Part shown: positions 29,014 to 39,220 of the stretch, piece by piece
Layout: each line of letters begins with the position of its first letter
How positions within the stretch are numbered: position 1 is the first letter of the stretch
Source: Luteimonas wenzhouensis
GTDB taxonomy: Bacteria > Pseudomonadota > Gammaproteobacteria > Xanthomonadales > Xanthomonadaceae
Length of the DNA: 64,000 bases
Assembly (NCBI RefSeq): GCF_007859305.1
Contig: NZ_VOHE01000002.1
Location: 558,001-622,000, forward strand
Direction: 5' to 3'
Notes under the pieces: generated by a model
The model's input: only the letters and a program-made list of their open reading frames with translations
What the model was told of the DNA's origin: nothing
The model's database searches: none
Translations under genes and position numbers: made by a program

Positions 29014-29241
29014 GGAGAAAGTTAAATCACAGCTGAAAGCACGGCGTCACAGGGAGTTCGAGAACGCGGCCGCGGTCTTGGCCCATGCCTGGTCCAGGCC
29101 ACGCCGGGGCCCGTCCGCGCAGCCCGAGCCCCGTCGGCCGCGACGTCGAACACGGCCAGGCCGGTGAGGAAACTTCCATCACGCCAGCCGGTGCGCGCAT
29201 TCGACCATCCCCGGGCGCACGGCCCGCAAGCGCTGGACTGG

Positions 29242-30093
29242 TCAGCCGCGGCGGCGCCTGCGCGCCACCAGGATCGCGCTGGCCCCCACAGACAGGCGCC
29301 TGCCCGCGGCGATCGCGTCCAGCTCGGGCCGGAGGAGTCGTTCCAGCGTGCGCACCGCCAGTCCACGGTCGACGCCATGCTCGAATTCGGCGCGCCCGGG
29401 AGGGGTCTGCCTGCCCAGCCCCATCCGGAACGGCAGCGCACGCAGGAGCAGCTGTGGCAACAGGAGCGGCCGGAAACAGTAGCTCCAGTACTCGAGCTCG
29501 AAGAGGCCGTCCAGCAGCTTGGACATCGAATCGAAGGTGTGCCTGCGGAAGTGGCCGGCGTCGACGTCCGCCTGCGACCACAGCCAGGCGTGGGCGGGGA
29601 CGCTCATGTAGACCCGGCCCCCGGGCGGCAACACTCGGGCAAGCTCCTCGACCATCGCCCGATCGTCTTCGACGTGTTCGATCACGTCGAACAGGCCCAC
29701 GGCGCCGACGCTGCCGGGACTGATGCGCGCCTGGAAGAAGTCCGCGCAGACGACCCGCTCCAGCCCCCGCTGCAGGCGCGCATTGGTGGCGCCCTGCACG
29801 CCCGGCTCCAGCAGGGCGACCGGCCAGCCGTCGCGGACCAGGCGCTGGGCGACGTACCCGTTCCCCCCGCCCACGTCCAGCAGCAGGCCGTCGGGCGGAT
29901 GGCGCCGCACCATCGCCGAGATGGCCTCGTTGCGGTGCCTGAACCAGAAGGATGCGTCTTCGATGTCGAAGCAGGCCCCGTGCCCGGCTTCGGGGTAGGA
30001 CACGCTGGCGCCCGGGGCGTCCCCTGCCACCGGGAAGGCGATCCCATGGACGCCCTCGGCGAGGACCGGGCTGAGGTCCCGGTACCAGGTCAT
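29242..30093 (-). CDS. Class I SAM-dependent methyltransferase
   Basis: A 283-residue methyltransferase. The SAM-binding motif I is LLLDVGGGNGYVAQRLVRDG (about 69-88), and the post-motif FDVIEHVEDDRAMVEELARVLPPGG is typical of glycan and quinone methyltransferases. The N-terminal portion (about 1-60) has paired aromatics and FDIEDASFWFRHRN, seen in surface-polysaccharide methyltransferases. It has a poorly conserved basic tail. It follows scoB after 56 bases in the same direction but may not share its function; the nearby glycan genes suggest a role in envelope polysaccharide modification. Confidence 0.8.
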   Translation of the reverse strand: MTWYRDLSPVLAEGVHGIAFPVAGDAPGASVSYPEAGHGACFDIEDASFWFRHRNEAISAMVRRHPPDGLLLDVGGGNGYVAQRLVRDGWPVALLEPGVQGATNARLQRGLERVVCADFFQARISPGSVGAVGLFDVIEHVEDDRAMVEELARVLPPGGRVYMSVPAHAWLWSQADVDAGHFRRHTFDSMSKLLDGLFELEYWSYCFRPLLLPQLLLRALPFRMGLGRQTPPGRAEFEHGVDRGLAVRTLERLLRPELDAIAAGRRLSVGASAILVARRRRRG

Positions 30094-30149
30094 GCCCGTC
30101 CCCCCGCGTTCCCGGTGGCAGCCCGGGGCGACCGGCGGCCTCGCGCCTG

Positions 30150-30779
30150 TCACGAGGCGAACCCGACCCCGGTCCTGGCCTTGAGCTCGTCGAGTTCGAC
30201 GCCTGGCGCGGTTTCCACCAGCCTGAGTCCCTGCGGGGTCACGTCGAAGACCGCCAGGTCGGTGATGATCCGGTTGACCACGCCGACCCCCGTGAGTGGC
30301 AGGGTGCACTCGGGCAGGATCTTGTGTTCGCCGTTCTTCGCCGTGTGCTCCATGAGCACCACGACCCGCTTGACCCCGGCCACCAGGTCCATGGCCCCGC
30401 CCATGCCCTTGACCATCTTGCCGGGCACCATCCAGTTGGCCAGGTCGCCCTTGTCGGTGACCTGCATCGCGCCGAGGATGGCCAGGTCGATGTGGCCGCC
30501 ACGGATCATGGCGAAGGAGTCGTGGCTGCCGAAGTAGCTCGCGCCCGGGCGCGCGGTGACGGTCTGCTTGCCGGCGTTGATCAGGTCGGCGTCGACCTCG
30601 TCCTCGGTCGGGAACGGCCCGATGCCCAGCAGGCCGTTCTCGGACTGCAGCCACACGTCCATGCCCTCGGGGATGTGGTTGGCCACCAGGGTCGGCAGGC
30701 CGATGCCCAGGTTCACGTAGGCGCCGTCGGTCAGTTCCTGTGCGGCGCGGCGCGCCATCTCGTCGCGGGTCCAGGCCAT
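30150..30779 (-). CDS. scoB: 3-oxoacid CoA-transferase subunit B
   Basis: A 209-residue beta subunit of succinyl-CoA:3-ketoacid CoA-transferase, which moves CoA from succinyl-CoA to acetoacetate during ketone-body and amino-acid breakdown. The catalytic glutamate lies in [11 protein letters not shown], and [27 protein letters not shown] is the subunit B core. The start overlaps the scoA stop (TAATG), so the two subunits are coupled. Confidence 0.93.
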   Translation of the reverse strand: MAWTRDEMARRAAQELTDGAYVNLGIGLPTLVANHIPEGMDVWLQSENGLLGIGPFPTEDEVDADLINAGKQTVTARPGASYFGSHDSFAMIRGGHIDLAILGAMQVTDKGDLANWMVPGKMVKGMGGAMDLVAGVKRVVVLMEHTAKNGEHKILPECTLPLTGVGVVNRIITDLAVFDVTPQGLRLVETAPGVELDELKARTGVGFAS

Positions 30780-31492
30780 TACTTGTCCTCCTGGCGGACG
30801 GTGCGCTGTTCGATGCGCTTCTCGGGGGTGGGGTTGAGCACCAGGCGGTCGACGTAGATGCCGGGCAGGTGCACGTGGTCGGGATCGATGTCGCCGATCG
30901 GCACGATCTCCTCGACCTCGGCCACGCAGACCCGGCCGGCCATGGCGCAGGCCGGGTTGAAGTTGCGCGCGGTCTTGCGGAACACGAGGTTGCCGGCCTC
31001 GTCCGCCTTCCACGCCTTGACCAGCGAGAGGTCGGCCTTGAGCGCGGTTTCCAGCACGTACCAGTGGCCGTCGTCGAACTGGCGGGTTTCCTTGCCCTCG
31101 GCCACCACCGTGCCGTAGCCGGTGCGGGTGAAGAAGGCCGGGATGCCGGCGCCGCCCGCGCGCAGGCGCTCGGCCAGCGTACCCTGCGGGTTGAACTCGA
31201 GCTCGAGCTCGCCGCCCAGGTACTGGCGCTCGAACTCCTTGTTCTCGCCGACGTAGGACGAAATCATCTTGCGGATCTGCCGGGTCTCGAGCAGCTGGCC
31301 GAGGCCGAAGCCGTCGACGCCCGCGTTGTTGGAGATGACGGTGAGGTTCTTGACGCCGGAATCGCGCAGCGCGGCGATCAGCGCTTCGGGGATGCCGCAC
31401 AGCCCGAACCCGCCCACGGCGAGGGTCTGGCCGTCGGCGACGAGGTCGGCGAGCGCAGCGCGCGCGTCCGGGTACCGCTTGGATGTGCTCAT
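30779..31492 (-). CDS. scoA: 3-oxoacid CoA-transferase subunit A
   Basis: A 237-residue alpha subunit of the CoA-transferase. The CoA-binding glycine segment [17 protein letters not shown] (about 23-39) and [20 protein letters not shown] are diagnostic, and [15 protein letters not shown] is the middle family motif. It is the first gene of scoA-scoB and is divergent from the WbsX-RgpF gene across 133 bases. Confidence 0.93.
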   Translation of the reverse strand: MSTSKRYPDARAALADLVADGQTLAVGGFGLCGIPEALIAALRDSGVKNLTVISNNAGVDGFGLGQLLETRQIRKMISSYVGENKEFERQYLGGELELEFNPQGTLAERLRAGGAGIPAFFTRTGYGTVVAEGKETRQFDDGHWYVLETALKADLSLVKAWKADEAGNLVFRKTARNFNPACAMAGRVCVAEVEEIVPIGDIDPDHVHLPGIYVDRLVLNPTPEKRIEQRTVRQEDK

Positions 31493-31625
31493 GGAATCCT
31501 CGGCTCCGCTGGTATGGTGATTCTACCCAGCGCCGTCTGCGGGTCGATGGCCGGGCGCGCCGCAAGCCGCGCCGGTCGTCCACCGCCATCGCGTCGCGGC
31601 CATCGCTTTCTGGGATCATAGGCGC

Positions 31626-33707
31626 ATGAGCCGACGTCCCCGCGACCGCCTGCGCGCAGCCCTGTTCAACGCACTGCGCGCGGCGTTCCGCCTGCTGCCG
31701 CTGGGCGACGCCACGCGCGACCGGTGGCGCGAGTGGTTCGTGGCCCGTTTCCCGGCCCTGGTGCCGTACCGGCGCCGCGGCCGCCTGGTGGAGGAAGCGC
31801 TCGGCCTGGGCCACCCGGTCCGCGCCGACCAGCCCGCGATCGGACACGTTCCCCGGCGCGACGGCACGCTGCCCTCGCCGCTCCCGGCGACGCTGGTCGC
31901 GTTCTACCTGCCGCAGTTCCACCCGATCCCGGAGAACGACGCCTGGTGGGGCCGCGGCTTCACCGAATGGCGCAATGTCACCCGCGCCCTGCCCCAGTTC
32001 GACGGCCACCACCAGCCGCGGCTGCCGGCCGACCTCGGGTTCTACGACCTGCGCGACGTGGGCGTGATGCGCGAGCAGGCGCGGCTGGCGCGCGAGTACG
32101 GGATCGGCGCGTTCTGCTTCTACTTCTACTGGTTCGGCGGCCGCACCCTGCTCGAAACGCCGCTGCGGCAGTGGCTCCGCGACCCGGAGATCGACTTCCC
32201 GTTCTGCCTGTGCTGGGCCAACGAAAGCTGGTCGCGGCGCTGGGACGGGCGCGAACAGGACGTGCTGATCGCCCAGCAGCACGGCGACGGGGACGACCTG
32301 GCCTTCATCGCCTACGTTGCCGACTACCTGCGCGCGCCCAACGCGCTGCGGGTGGACGGCAAGCCAATGCTGCTGGTGTACCGCCCGGGCCTGATGCCCG
32401 ATCCGGCCGCCACCGCCCGGCGCTGGCGCGAGTGGTGCCGCGAACACGGCATCGGCGAGATCCACCTGGCCTACGTGCAGTCGTTCGAACGGCCGGACCC
32501 GGCCGACATCGGCTTCGATTCGGCGGTGGAGTTCCCGCCCAACCTGTCCCCGCCGCGCTCGATCTGCGAGCGGCAGCTGCTGCTCAACCCCGACCACCGC
32601 GGCGACGTGCTCGACTGGCGCGCGATGGCGGAGGATGCGCGGCGCCGCCCCATGCCCGGCTACCGCCTGTTCCCCGGCGTGAACCCGGGCTGGGACAATG
32701 AACCGCGCCGCCCCGGCCGGGGCCACGTCTACCTGCACGCCTCGCCCCGCGGCTACCGCGACTGGCTGCACGACAGCATCGCCCGGCGCCTGGAGGGGGT
32801 GCCGGCCGGCGAGCGCCTGGTCTTCATCAACGCCTGGAACGAGTGGGCGGAAGGGGCGGTGCTCGAGCCGGACGCGCGCCTGGGCCATGCCTGGCTGGAA
32901 GCGACCCGCCAGGCGCTGTGGCGCGCGGCGCGGCCGCCGGAGCCCGACCGCCGTCCCTGCGCCGTGGTCCACGCCTGGTACGTCGAGGTGCTGCCGGAAC
33001 TGCTCGAACGCCTGCGCGCCAGCGGCCTCGACTGGCGCCTGGTGGTGACCACGGCGCCCGAGCGCGCCGATGCCGTGCGCGACGCCCTCGACCGGGCCGG
33101 CACCACGGCCGAAGTGCTGGTGTTCGAGAACCGCGGCCGCGACATCCTGCCGTTCCTGCACGTGGCCGACCGGCTGCTGGACGAGGGCGTCGAGGTGGTG
33201 CTCAAGCTCCACACCAAGCAGTCCGACCATCGCTGGGACGGCGAGCGCTGGCGCGCCGAACTGCTCGACCGGCTGCTGGCGCCGGCCCGCGTGCCGGCGC
33301 TGCTGGAGGCCTTCGCCACCGATCCCGCCCTGGGGCTGGTGGCGCCCGAGGGCCACCTGCAGCCACTGGGGTACTTCTGGGGCGCCAACGAGGCCAACGT
33401 GCGCCGCCTGGCAACCCGGCTCGGCCTGCCGCCCTTCGACCCGGAGGCTGACCGCTTCGTGGCCGGCAGCATGTTCTGGGTCAGGCTCGAGGCCCTGCGC
33501 CCGCTGCTCGACGCGCACCTGGACCCGCAGCTGTTCGAGTCCGAACGCGGCCAGGTCGACGGCACCTGCGCGCACGCGGTCGAGCGCCTGTTCGGCCTGT
33601 GCGTGGACGCCGCCGGCTTCCGCGTGGCGACCGCCGCCGGGGCCTGCGGAGAGCCCGATCCCACCGACCCCGCCGCCCCCTACCCCTACGCGCGCCGCGA
33701 CGGCTGA
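31626..33707 (+). CDS. Two-domain glycan protein: WbsX-like (GH99-like) plus RgpF-like
   Basis: A 693-residue protein. A basic N-terminal region of about 80 residues precedes the WbsX/GH99-like domain (about 85-410), starting [25 protein letters not shown] and ending [15 protein letters not shown]. The second domain (about 425-690) resembles rhamnan synthesis protein [55 protein letters not shown] and MFWVRLEAL. Both domains occur in O-antigen and rhamnan clusters. Cytoplasmic by sequence (no signal). It lies between scoA and etfB as an isolated polysaccharide gene. Specificity unknown. Confidence 0.85.
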   Translation: MSRRPRDRLRAALFNALRAAFRLLPLGDATRDRWREWFVARFPALVPYRRRGRLVEEALGLGHPVRADQPAIGHVPRRDGTLPSPLPATLVAFYLPQFHPIPENDAWWGRGFTEWRNVTRALPQFDGHHQPRLPADLGFYDLRDVGVMREQARLAREYGIGAFCFYFYWFGGRTLLETPLRQWLRDPEIDFPFCLCWANESWSRRWDGREQDVLIAQQHGDGDDLAFIAYVADYLRAPNALRVDGKPMLLVYRPGLMPDPAATARRWREWCREHGIGEIHLAYVQSFERPDPADIGFDSAVEFPPNLSPPRSICERQLLLNPDHRGDVLDWRAMAEDARRRPMPGYRLFPGVNPGWDNEPRRPGRGHVYLHASPRGYRDWLHDSIARRLEGVPAGERLVFINAWNEWAEGAVLEPDARLGHAWLEATRQALWRAARPPEPDRRPCAVVHAWYVEVLPELLERLRASGLDWRLVVTTAPERADAVRDALDRAGTTAEVLVFENRGRDILPFLHVADRLLDEGVEVVLKLHTKQSDHRWDGERWRAELLDRLLAPARVPALLEAFATDPALGLVAPEGHLQPLGYFWGANEANVRRLATRLGLPPFDPEADRFVAGSMFWVRLEALRPLLDAHLDPQLFESERGQVDGTCAHAVERLFGLCVDAAGFRVATAAGACGEPDPTDPAAPYPYARRDG

Positions 33708-33808
33708 TCCGCATACTCGCCCGTACGGCAGCGGCCGGGTAGAATCGCGGGGCTCCGCCCGCCGGCCCGCGGCGGGCGCCCAGATTCCTGCTCCGGGAGC
33801 CCCACAAG

Positions 33809-34555
33809 ATGAAGATCCTCGTCGCGTACAAGCGCGTGGTGGACGCGAACGTCCGCATCCAGGTCAAGCCGGACGGCTCTGGCGTGGTCACCGACGGCGT
33901 CAAACTGTCGGCCAATCCGTTCGACGAGATTGCGCTCGAAGAGGCGCTGCGCCTGCGCGACAAGGGCATCGCCACCGAGGTGGTGGTGGCCACGATCGCC
34001 CCGGCCGACGCCGCCGCGCACCTGCGCAACGGCCTGGCGATGGGCGCCAACCGCGCCATCCACGTGGTCGCCGACCAGCCGATCCAGCCGCTCACCGCCG
34101 CCCGCGCCCTGCTCAAGCTGGTGGAAAAGGAGCAGCCGGACCTGGTGCTGCTGGGCAAGCAGGCGATCGACGACGACGCCAACCAGACCGGGCAGATGCT
34201 GGCCACGCTCTGGGGCCGGCCGCAGGCCACCTTCGCCTCGAAGCTGGAGATCGCCGACGGCAAGGCCACGGTCACGCGCGAGGTCGACGCCGGCCTGGAG
34301 ACGCTGGAGGTCGACCTGCCGGCGGTGGTGACCACCGACCTGCGCCTGAACGAGCCGCGCTTCATCAAGCTGCCCGACATCATGAAGGCCAAGAGCAAGC
34401 CGATGGAGACGGTCCCGTTCGCGGACCTGGGCGTCGAGTCCGGCGATTTCCTGCGCACCACGCACCACGCCGCGCCGACCGGGCGCAGCCGGGGCGTGAT
34501 GGTGAAGGACGTGGCCGAACTGGTCTCGGTCCTCAAGCAGAAGGGCCTGCTCTAG
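33809..34555 (+). CDS. etfB: Electron transfer flavoprotein beta subunit
   Basis: A 248-residue ETF beta subunit, which carries electrons from acyl-CoA and other dehydrogenases to ETF-quinone oxidoreductase. It begins [20 protein letters not shown]. The AMP-binding and recognition segments appear in [31 protein letters not shown] and [23 protein letters not shown] lies upstream of the ATG. Operon with etfA (88-base gap). Confidence 0.95.
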   Translation: MKILVAYKRVVDANVRIQVKPDGSGVVTDGVKLSANPFDEIALEEALRLRDKGIATEVVVATIAPADAAAHLRNGLAMGANRAIHVVADQPIQPLTAARALLKLVEKEQPDLVLLGKQAIDDDANQTGQMLATLWGRPQATFASKLEIADGKATVTREVDAGLETLEVDLPAVVTTDLRLNEPRFIKLPDIMKAKSKPMETVPFADLGVESGDFLRTTHHAAPTGRSRGVMVKDVAELVSVLKQKGLL

Positions 34556-34643
34556 GCATCCACGCGGCCCGCACCGGCGGGCGAACCGGGCGGCGGCCCG
34601 CGGGCCACGCGCGACCCGCCCGACCACCAGGAGAGATTGCGCA

Positions 34644-35582
34644 ATGTCCAACGTCCTCGTCATCGCCGAACACCTCGACGGCGCCCTCAACGCCTCCACG
34701 GCGCGCACCGTCAGCGCCGCGCTGGCGCTCTCGCCGGAGGCCATCGACGTCGCGGTGCTCGCCGCCGATCCGTCCGCCGTCGCCGCCGAGGCCGCGAAGA
34801 TCTCGGGCGTGACCCGGGTGCGCGCCGTGGCCAACCCGGCCAACGCGCATCCCATCGCCCAGGTGCTGGCGCCGCAGGTCGCGGAACTGGCGAAGGACTA
34901 CAGCCACGTGTTCCTGCCCAGCACCACCTTCGGCAAGGACCTCGCCCCGTGCGTGGCCGCGCTGCTGGGCGTGGCCCAGGTGTCCGACCTGATGGCGGTC
35001 GAGGGGCCGCACGTGTTCAAGCGCCCGATCTACGCGGGCAACGCGATCATCACCGTCGAGGCGCCGGCCGACCAGGTCGTGGTGGCCACCGTGCGCACCG
35101 CGTCGTGGCCGGAAGCCGCGCGCGACGGCGGCGCGCCGGTCGAGGCGGCCAGCATCTCCGCCACCCTGCCCACCCACACCCGCTTCGTGGGCCTGGCCCA
35201 GGGCAAGTCCGACCGCCCCGACCTGCAGAGCGCCAGGCGGGTGGTGTCGGGCGGTCGCGGCGTGGGGTCGAAGGAGAACTTCGACATCATCTACAAGCTG
35301 GCCGACAAGCTCGGCGCGGCGGTGGGCGCCTCGCGCGCGGCGGTCGACGCCGGCTACGTCCCGAACGAGCTGCAGGTCGGCCAGACCGGCAAGATCATCG
35401 CCCCCGAGCTGTACCTGGCGGTGGGCATCTCCGGCGCGATCCAGCACCTGACCGGCATCAAGGACGCCGGCACGATCGTGGCGATCAACAAGGATCCGGA
35501 CGCGCCGATCTTCGAGATCGCCGACGTCGGCCTGGTGGGCGACCTGTTCACGCTGTTGCCGGAGCTCGAGGCGGCGCTTTGA
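34644..35582 (+). CDS. etfA: Electron transfer flavoprotein alpha subunit
   Basis: A 312-residue FAD-binding alpha subunit of ETF. The C-terminal FAD domain shows [15 protein letters not shown] (about 198-212), [20 protein letters not shown] and [19 protein letters not shown]. The ATG is preceded by AGGAGAG. The stop codon overlaps the TTG start of the glycosyltransferase that opens the polysaccharide island. etfA borders the LPS cluster in Xanthomonas as well. Confidence 0.95.
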   Translation: MSNVLVIAEHLDGALNASTARTVSAALALSPEAIDVAVLAADPSAVAAEAAKISGVTRVRAVANPANAHPIAQVLAPQVAELAKDYSHVFLPSTTFGKDLAPCVAALLGVAQVSDLMAVEGPHVFKRPIYAGNAIITVEAPADQVVVATVRTASWPEAARDGGAPVEAASISATLPTHTRFVGLAQGKSDRPDLQSARRVVSGGRGVGSKENFDIIYKLADKLGAAVGASRAAVDAGYVPNELQVGQTGKIIAPELYLAVGISGAIQHLTGIKDAGTIVAINKDPDAPIFEIADVGLVGDLFTLLPELEAAL

Positions 35583-36781
35583 GGATTGCCGAGCCGGGAC
35601 CACGGGAGACCGCCGGCTCGCACGCGGCTCCACTGTCGCTCGCGCTGATCGGGCCGATCTGGCCCTATCGCGGCGGTATCGCGCAGTACAACACCTCGCT
35701 CAAGCGGGCCCTCGGGCCGAGGGTCGCCCGCCTGGTCGCGATCTCGTTCAAGCGCCAATATCCCCGCTGGCTCTATCCGGGCCAGAGCGACGTGGAGCGC
35801 GACACAGACGGCCAGCGCGAGCCGGACGCGTACTACCTGCTCGACCCGCTCTCGCCCTTGAGCTGGAAGCGGACGGTCGACATGGTCGCCGCAAGCGGGT
35901 GCACGTGCGTCATTTTCCACTGGTGGACCCTGTTCTGGGCCCCTGTGTTCGCACTGATTGCCCGGCAGCTTCGCAAGCGCGGCATCCGCGTCGTTTTCCT
36001 AGGACACAACCTCGCCGACCACGATGCCGGCCGGACGAAGGCCCGGCTGGCCAACCGCTTGCTGTCGAGCGCCGACGCCTACATCGTCCACTCGACAGAG
36101 CAGGCGGCAGCGATCGGCGCCCTGCGGCCCGATGCGCCGGTCCTGCATCGACTCCATCCAGTCTACGACCGGTTCCCGGCGCCGCGCGGGCTCCTGCCCA
36201 AGCGCGGGCGCCTCGAAGTGCTGTTCTTCGGTTTCATCCGTCCATACAAGGGGTTGAACGTACTCCTGGAGGCCCTCGAGTCGATGGCCGATGACGGGGT
36301 ATTCCTCACCGTCGTCGGGGAGTGCTGGGACCAGGCCGACGGCAAGGCCATCGAATCAAGCCGGCAACGCCTCGGCACCAACCTCGAGGTCCGCCTGGAG
36401 TACGTCGACGATGCGCAAGCCGCCGAGTACTTCGCACGCGCGGACGTGGTGGCGCTGCCCTACCTCGATGCCACCGGCAGCGGCGTGGTCGCGCTCGCCT
36501 ACCACTACCGCACGCCTGTCCTGGCCACCAGGGTCGGCGGGCTGAAGGACGCGGTCGTCGAAGGCTCCACCGGCTGGCTGGTCGCCCCCGGCTCCCCGGC
36601 GGACCTGGCGGGAACCCTGGGCCGCATCACCCGGGAGTCCGCGGCCGGCCTTGCCCAGGGCATCGAGGACTTCGTGGCGCGGAACACATGGGACGCGCTG
36701 GCGGACGACATCTGCGGGTTCGTCCGGCAGGAGGTCCGGGAGCACGATGGCGCGCCGCGGCCCGGCGAGGACGACAGGTAG
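35579..36781 (+). CDS. Glycosyltransferase family 4 (TTG start)
   Basis: A 400-residue GT-B glycosyltransferase. The N-terminal donor-side glycine loop is [17 protein letters not shown]. The C-terminal GT4 segment includes [20 protein letters not shown], the nucleotide-sugar Glu region [23 protein letters not shown] and [17 protein letters not shown]. No in-frame ATG precedes the N-terminal core, so TTG at 35579 is taken as the start. It overlaps the etfA stop, with GAG/GAGG purines just upstream. It is probably an O-antigen or other surface-glycan transferase. Confidence 0.8.
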   Translation: MRIAEPGPRETAGSHAAPLSLALIGPIWPYRGGIAQYNTSLKRALGPRVARLVAISFKRQYPRWLYPGQSDVERDTDGQREPDAYYLLDPLSPLSWKRTVDMVAASGCTCVIFHWWTLFWAPVFALIARQLRKRGIRVVFLGHNLADHDAGRTKARLANRLLSSADAYIVHSTEQAAAIGALRPDAPVLHRLHPVYDRFPAPRGLLPKRGRLEVLFFGFIRPYKGLNVLLEALESMADDGVFLTVVGECWDQADGKAIESSRQRLGTNLEVRLEYVDDAQAAEYFARADVVALPYLDATGSGVVALAYHYRTPVLATRVGGLKDAVVEGSTGWLVAPGSPADLAGTLGRITRESAAGLAQGIEDFVARNTWDALADDICGFVRQEVREHDGAPRPGEDDR

Positions 36782-36787
36782 CGCGCC

Positions 36788-37537
36788 ATGGGACTGTCCG
36801 CCTATGCAAGGCGCCTGCAAACGCTGGAGCGGCTGCTCCCGCTTCGCGTGCGCCTGCCGCTGCGCTATCGCGCGCAGCAGGTTCTTCGCTCGCTGGAGCC
36901 GGAAATCGCGCTGCTGCCCTCCCTCCTCGCCTCGCGACCCGGCGGAGTCGCGGTGGACGTGGGCGCCAACGTCGGCATCTACACGTATGCCCTAGCCCGG
37001 CTCGGGGTCCGCGTCCACGCGCTCGAACCGCAGCCTTCATGCTGCGAAGTGATCCAGGCCTGGGCAGCGGGCTCGCGCTTGGGCGGCCTGGTCACCGTGC
37101 ACAACGTGGCTGCGGGGGCCGAGGGCGGCGCGCTGACGCTCCACGTCCCCCTGGAGGACGGGCGCGAGGTGAAGACCCGCGCCTCCTTCGAACACCCCGG
37201 TCAGCCGTGCGTGGAGACGGTGGTCCGTGTGGTGGCGCTCGACGCGCTCGCACTGCAGGGCGTGTCGTTCATCAAGATCGACGTCGAGGGGCACGAGTGG
37301 TCGGTGCTGCAGGGGGCCAGGCAGCTGCTCGCCCGCGACAGGCCGGTCCTGCTCGTGGAGGTGGACCGGAGCCGGCACACCCGGCAGGCGTTCATGCGGA
37401 TCGTCGAGCTGGTCCGATCGCTGGGGTACCGCTGCCACGTGCTGGATGGCGACCAGCTGCGCCCGATGTCGTGGGAGGCCCCGCCGGAGATCTACAACTT
37501 CCTGTTCCTTCCCGACCACACAGGGCACCCGCCATGA
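36788..37537 (+). CDS. FkbM family methyltransferase
   Basis: A 249-residue SAM-dependent O-methyltransferase. Motif I is AVDVGANVGIYTYALARLG (about 56-74). The FkbM-type ending includes VVALDALALQGVSFIKIDVE-GHE with the IDVEGxE signature and VLLVEVDRSRH. FkbM proteins often O-methylate sugars in polysaccharides. It starts 6 bases after the GT4 stop; its stop overlaps the ATG of the next methyltransferase. Confidence 0.87.
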   Translation: MGLSAYARRLQTLERLLPLRVRLPLRYRAQQVLRSLEPEIALLPSLLASRPGGVAVDVGANVGIYTYALARLGVRVHALEPQPSCCEVIQAWAAGSRLGGLVTVHNVAAGAEGGALTLHVPLEDGREVKTRASFEHPGQPCVETVVRVVALDALALQGVSFIKIDVEGHEWSVLQGARQLLARDRPVLLVEVDRSRHTRQAFMRIVELVRSLGYRCHVLDGDQLRPMSWEAPPEIYNFLFLPDHTGHPP

Positions 37538-38223
37538 CTGAGTCAGCTGAGGATCGCAGCAAGGCCCTGCACTCCGGCGAGTACGTCCGCCGCTACGAGC
37601 GCAAGCCCGTGTCGCGGATCTCCCGCCTCATCCCCTCGATGCAACTCGGTCCGCGCACACGCCTGGTGGACTACGCCTGCGGCAACGCCATGCTGCTCGG
37701 CGAGGTACACGACATCGTCGAGCACTACGTCGGCGTGGATTTCTCCGAAGACTTCATCGCGGCCGCGAAGGCCCGCGCTGCGCGGCTTGGCGCCACGAAC
37801 TGCGAGTTCCACTGTACCGACATCGTCGCGTTCGCCCAATCCCACCACGATGAGTTTGACGTCGCTACGGCCCTGGATTTCAGCGAACACGTCGCGGACG
37901 AGGACCTGATCCCGATCCTCGCCGCGATCCGCCGGACCCTCAAGCCGGGCGGCAGGCTCTACCTGCACACGCCCAACCTCGACTTCTTCATGGAGCGCAT
38001 GCGCGATTCGGGCTTCATTCTCAAGCAGCGTCCCGAACATATCGCGGTCAGGGACAGCCGGGACAATGTCCGGGTGCTCATGGCCGCGGGATTCCAGGAG
38101 CAGGACATCCGCGTTTCCCTGATCCCGCATTACAACATCCTGAAACTGGTCGATCCGTTGCGGCACCTGCCCTGGGTCGGACGGTACTTCGAAGCCAGGA
38201 TCTTCATCGAATGCCGGCGATGA
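37534..38223 (+). CDS. Class I SAM-dependent methyltransferase
   Basis: A 229-residue methyltransferase. Motif I appears as LVDYACGNAMLLGEV (about 45-60), with an unusual Tyr-Ala-Cys in place of the usual Gly-rich loop start. Then come VGVDFSEDFIAAAKARA and the late motif LKPGGRLYLHTPN. It begins in an ATGA overlap with the FkbM gene and overlaps the next gene by 13 bases, so it belongs to the glycan operon. Target unknown; probably a sugar or lipid-linked intermediate. Confidence 0.83.
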   Translation: MTESAEDRSKALHSGEYVRRYERKPVSRISRLIPSMQLGPRTRLVDYACGNAMLLGEVHDIVEHYVGVDFSEDFIAAAKARAARLGATNCEFHCTDIVAFAQSHHDEFDVATALDFSEHVADEDLIPILAAIRRTLKPGGRLYLHTPNLDFFMERMRDSGFILKQRPEHIAVRDSRDNVRVLMAAGFQEQDIRVSLIPHYNILKLVDPLRHLPWVGRYFEARIFIECRR

Positions 38224-39155
38224 GGCGCGGATGGCTGACGCTCGCGGGCGCCGGCCTGGCCATCGCCTGTTTGGTGCTGTTCTCCAGGCAGGTCGCGGGA
38301 CTCGTTTCCGACGGAAGCATCGACCTGTTGGGGGCCCTTCCGCAGCTGGTCCCGGCGTCGTGCGCCTTCCTCGTCGCGTACGCGGCCTTTGCCAGCGGTT
38401 GGCACGCGTTGCTCCTTGCCGGGCGGGTTCCAGCGTCGTGGCGCGTCAGTTCGGGCATCTTCGCCACCACCCAGTTCGGGAAGTACCTGCCCGGTAACGT
38501 CGGCCACCATCTCGGGCGCGTGGCACTGGCGGCCAGTTACGGCTTTCCCGGCGCCACGGTGGTCGCGACGATGGTGGTCGAGGCCGGCCTGGTTGTCGCA
38601 TGGATGGCGGTGCTCGGGCTGCCCTTGCTAGAGTTCTGGCTCGGACGGCTCGACCTGGACGTGCCCGCGCTCGTGACGGCCCTGGCCGGCGCGGGCATCC
38701 TGCTGGGCGGCGCCAGCGTGGTGCTGCACAAGCAGCGACGGCACCCGCGCATCGCCGCGCTACTGGAGGCGGTCGATCCGCTATTGCGGCCAGATCGCCG
38801 TTCCAAGGGACTGCTCGCCGTGTCGGCCGCGCTGATCCTCGCCGGGATCGTACTCAGCGCGCTGTCCCTGTCCTTGCTCGATCCCGGCGGCACACTGCTG
38901 TCCTTCGATGCCTTCCCAATCACCCTGGGACTGTTCGCCTGCGCCTGGCTCCTCGGGTTCGTCACTCCCGGCGCACCGGCGGGTATCGGCATCCGCGAAC
39001 TCATGCTCACCGAAGGCCTCACGCCGCTCGTGGGGCGGGAGCAGGCAGTGGTCATCGCGCTGACGTTCCGCATCCTTTCCACCGGATCCGACCTGCTGGT
39101 ATTTTTGGCCGGGTTGGGCATGCTATCGGGCGCTCGACGGCGTCATCCGGGCTGA
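38211..39155 (+). CDS. UPF0104 / LPG-synthase-TM-like membrane protein (flippase-like)
   Basis: A 314-residue integral membrane protein with about eight hydrophobic helices. It is recognised by TTQFGKYLPGNVGHHLGRVAL (cf. the family KYxPGxxG motif) and GFVTPGAPAGIGIRELMLT. It belongs to the lysylphosphatidylglycerol synthase transmembrane / UPF0104 family without a synthase domain. Such proteins often accompany polyprenyl-phosphate glycosyltransferases and are suggested to translocate lipid-linked sugars. Start 38211 has AGGA ten bases upstream; 38220 (ATGA overlap) is an alternative. Confidence 0.8.
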   Translation: MPAMRRGWLTLAGAGLAIACLVLFSRQVAGLVSDGSIDLLGALPQLVPASCAFLVAYAAFASGWHALLLAGRVPASWRVSSGIFATTQFGKYLPGNVGHHLGRVALAASYGFPGATVVATMVVEAGLVVAWMAVLGLPLLEFWLGRLDLDVPALVTALAGAGILLGGASVVLHKQRRHPRIAALLEAVDPLLRPDRRSKGLLAVSAALILAGIVLSALSLSLLDPGGTLLSFDAFPITLGLFACAWLLGFVTPGAPAGIGIRELMLTEGLTPLVGREQAVVIALTFRILSTGSDLLVFLAGLGMLSGARRRHPG

Positions 39156-39220
39156 ATCCGCATTCGCATCCAGGACCGCCGAAGGGCAGCGCCTGCGCAA
39201 CCACCTGGCAAAGGCAACGC

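Noticed and set aside
28942-29241. Possible small gene between the metalloprotease and methyltransferase
   Set aside because: Only shadow frames; the single clear feature is the inverted repeat at 28991-29013.
30150-33575. Very long minus frame joining scoB to the region antisense to WbsX-RgpF
   Set aside because: Only the last 209 residues (scoB) are real; the rest is antisense shadow.
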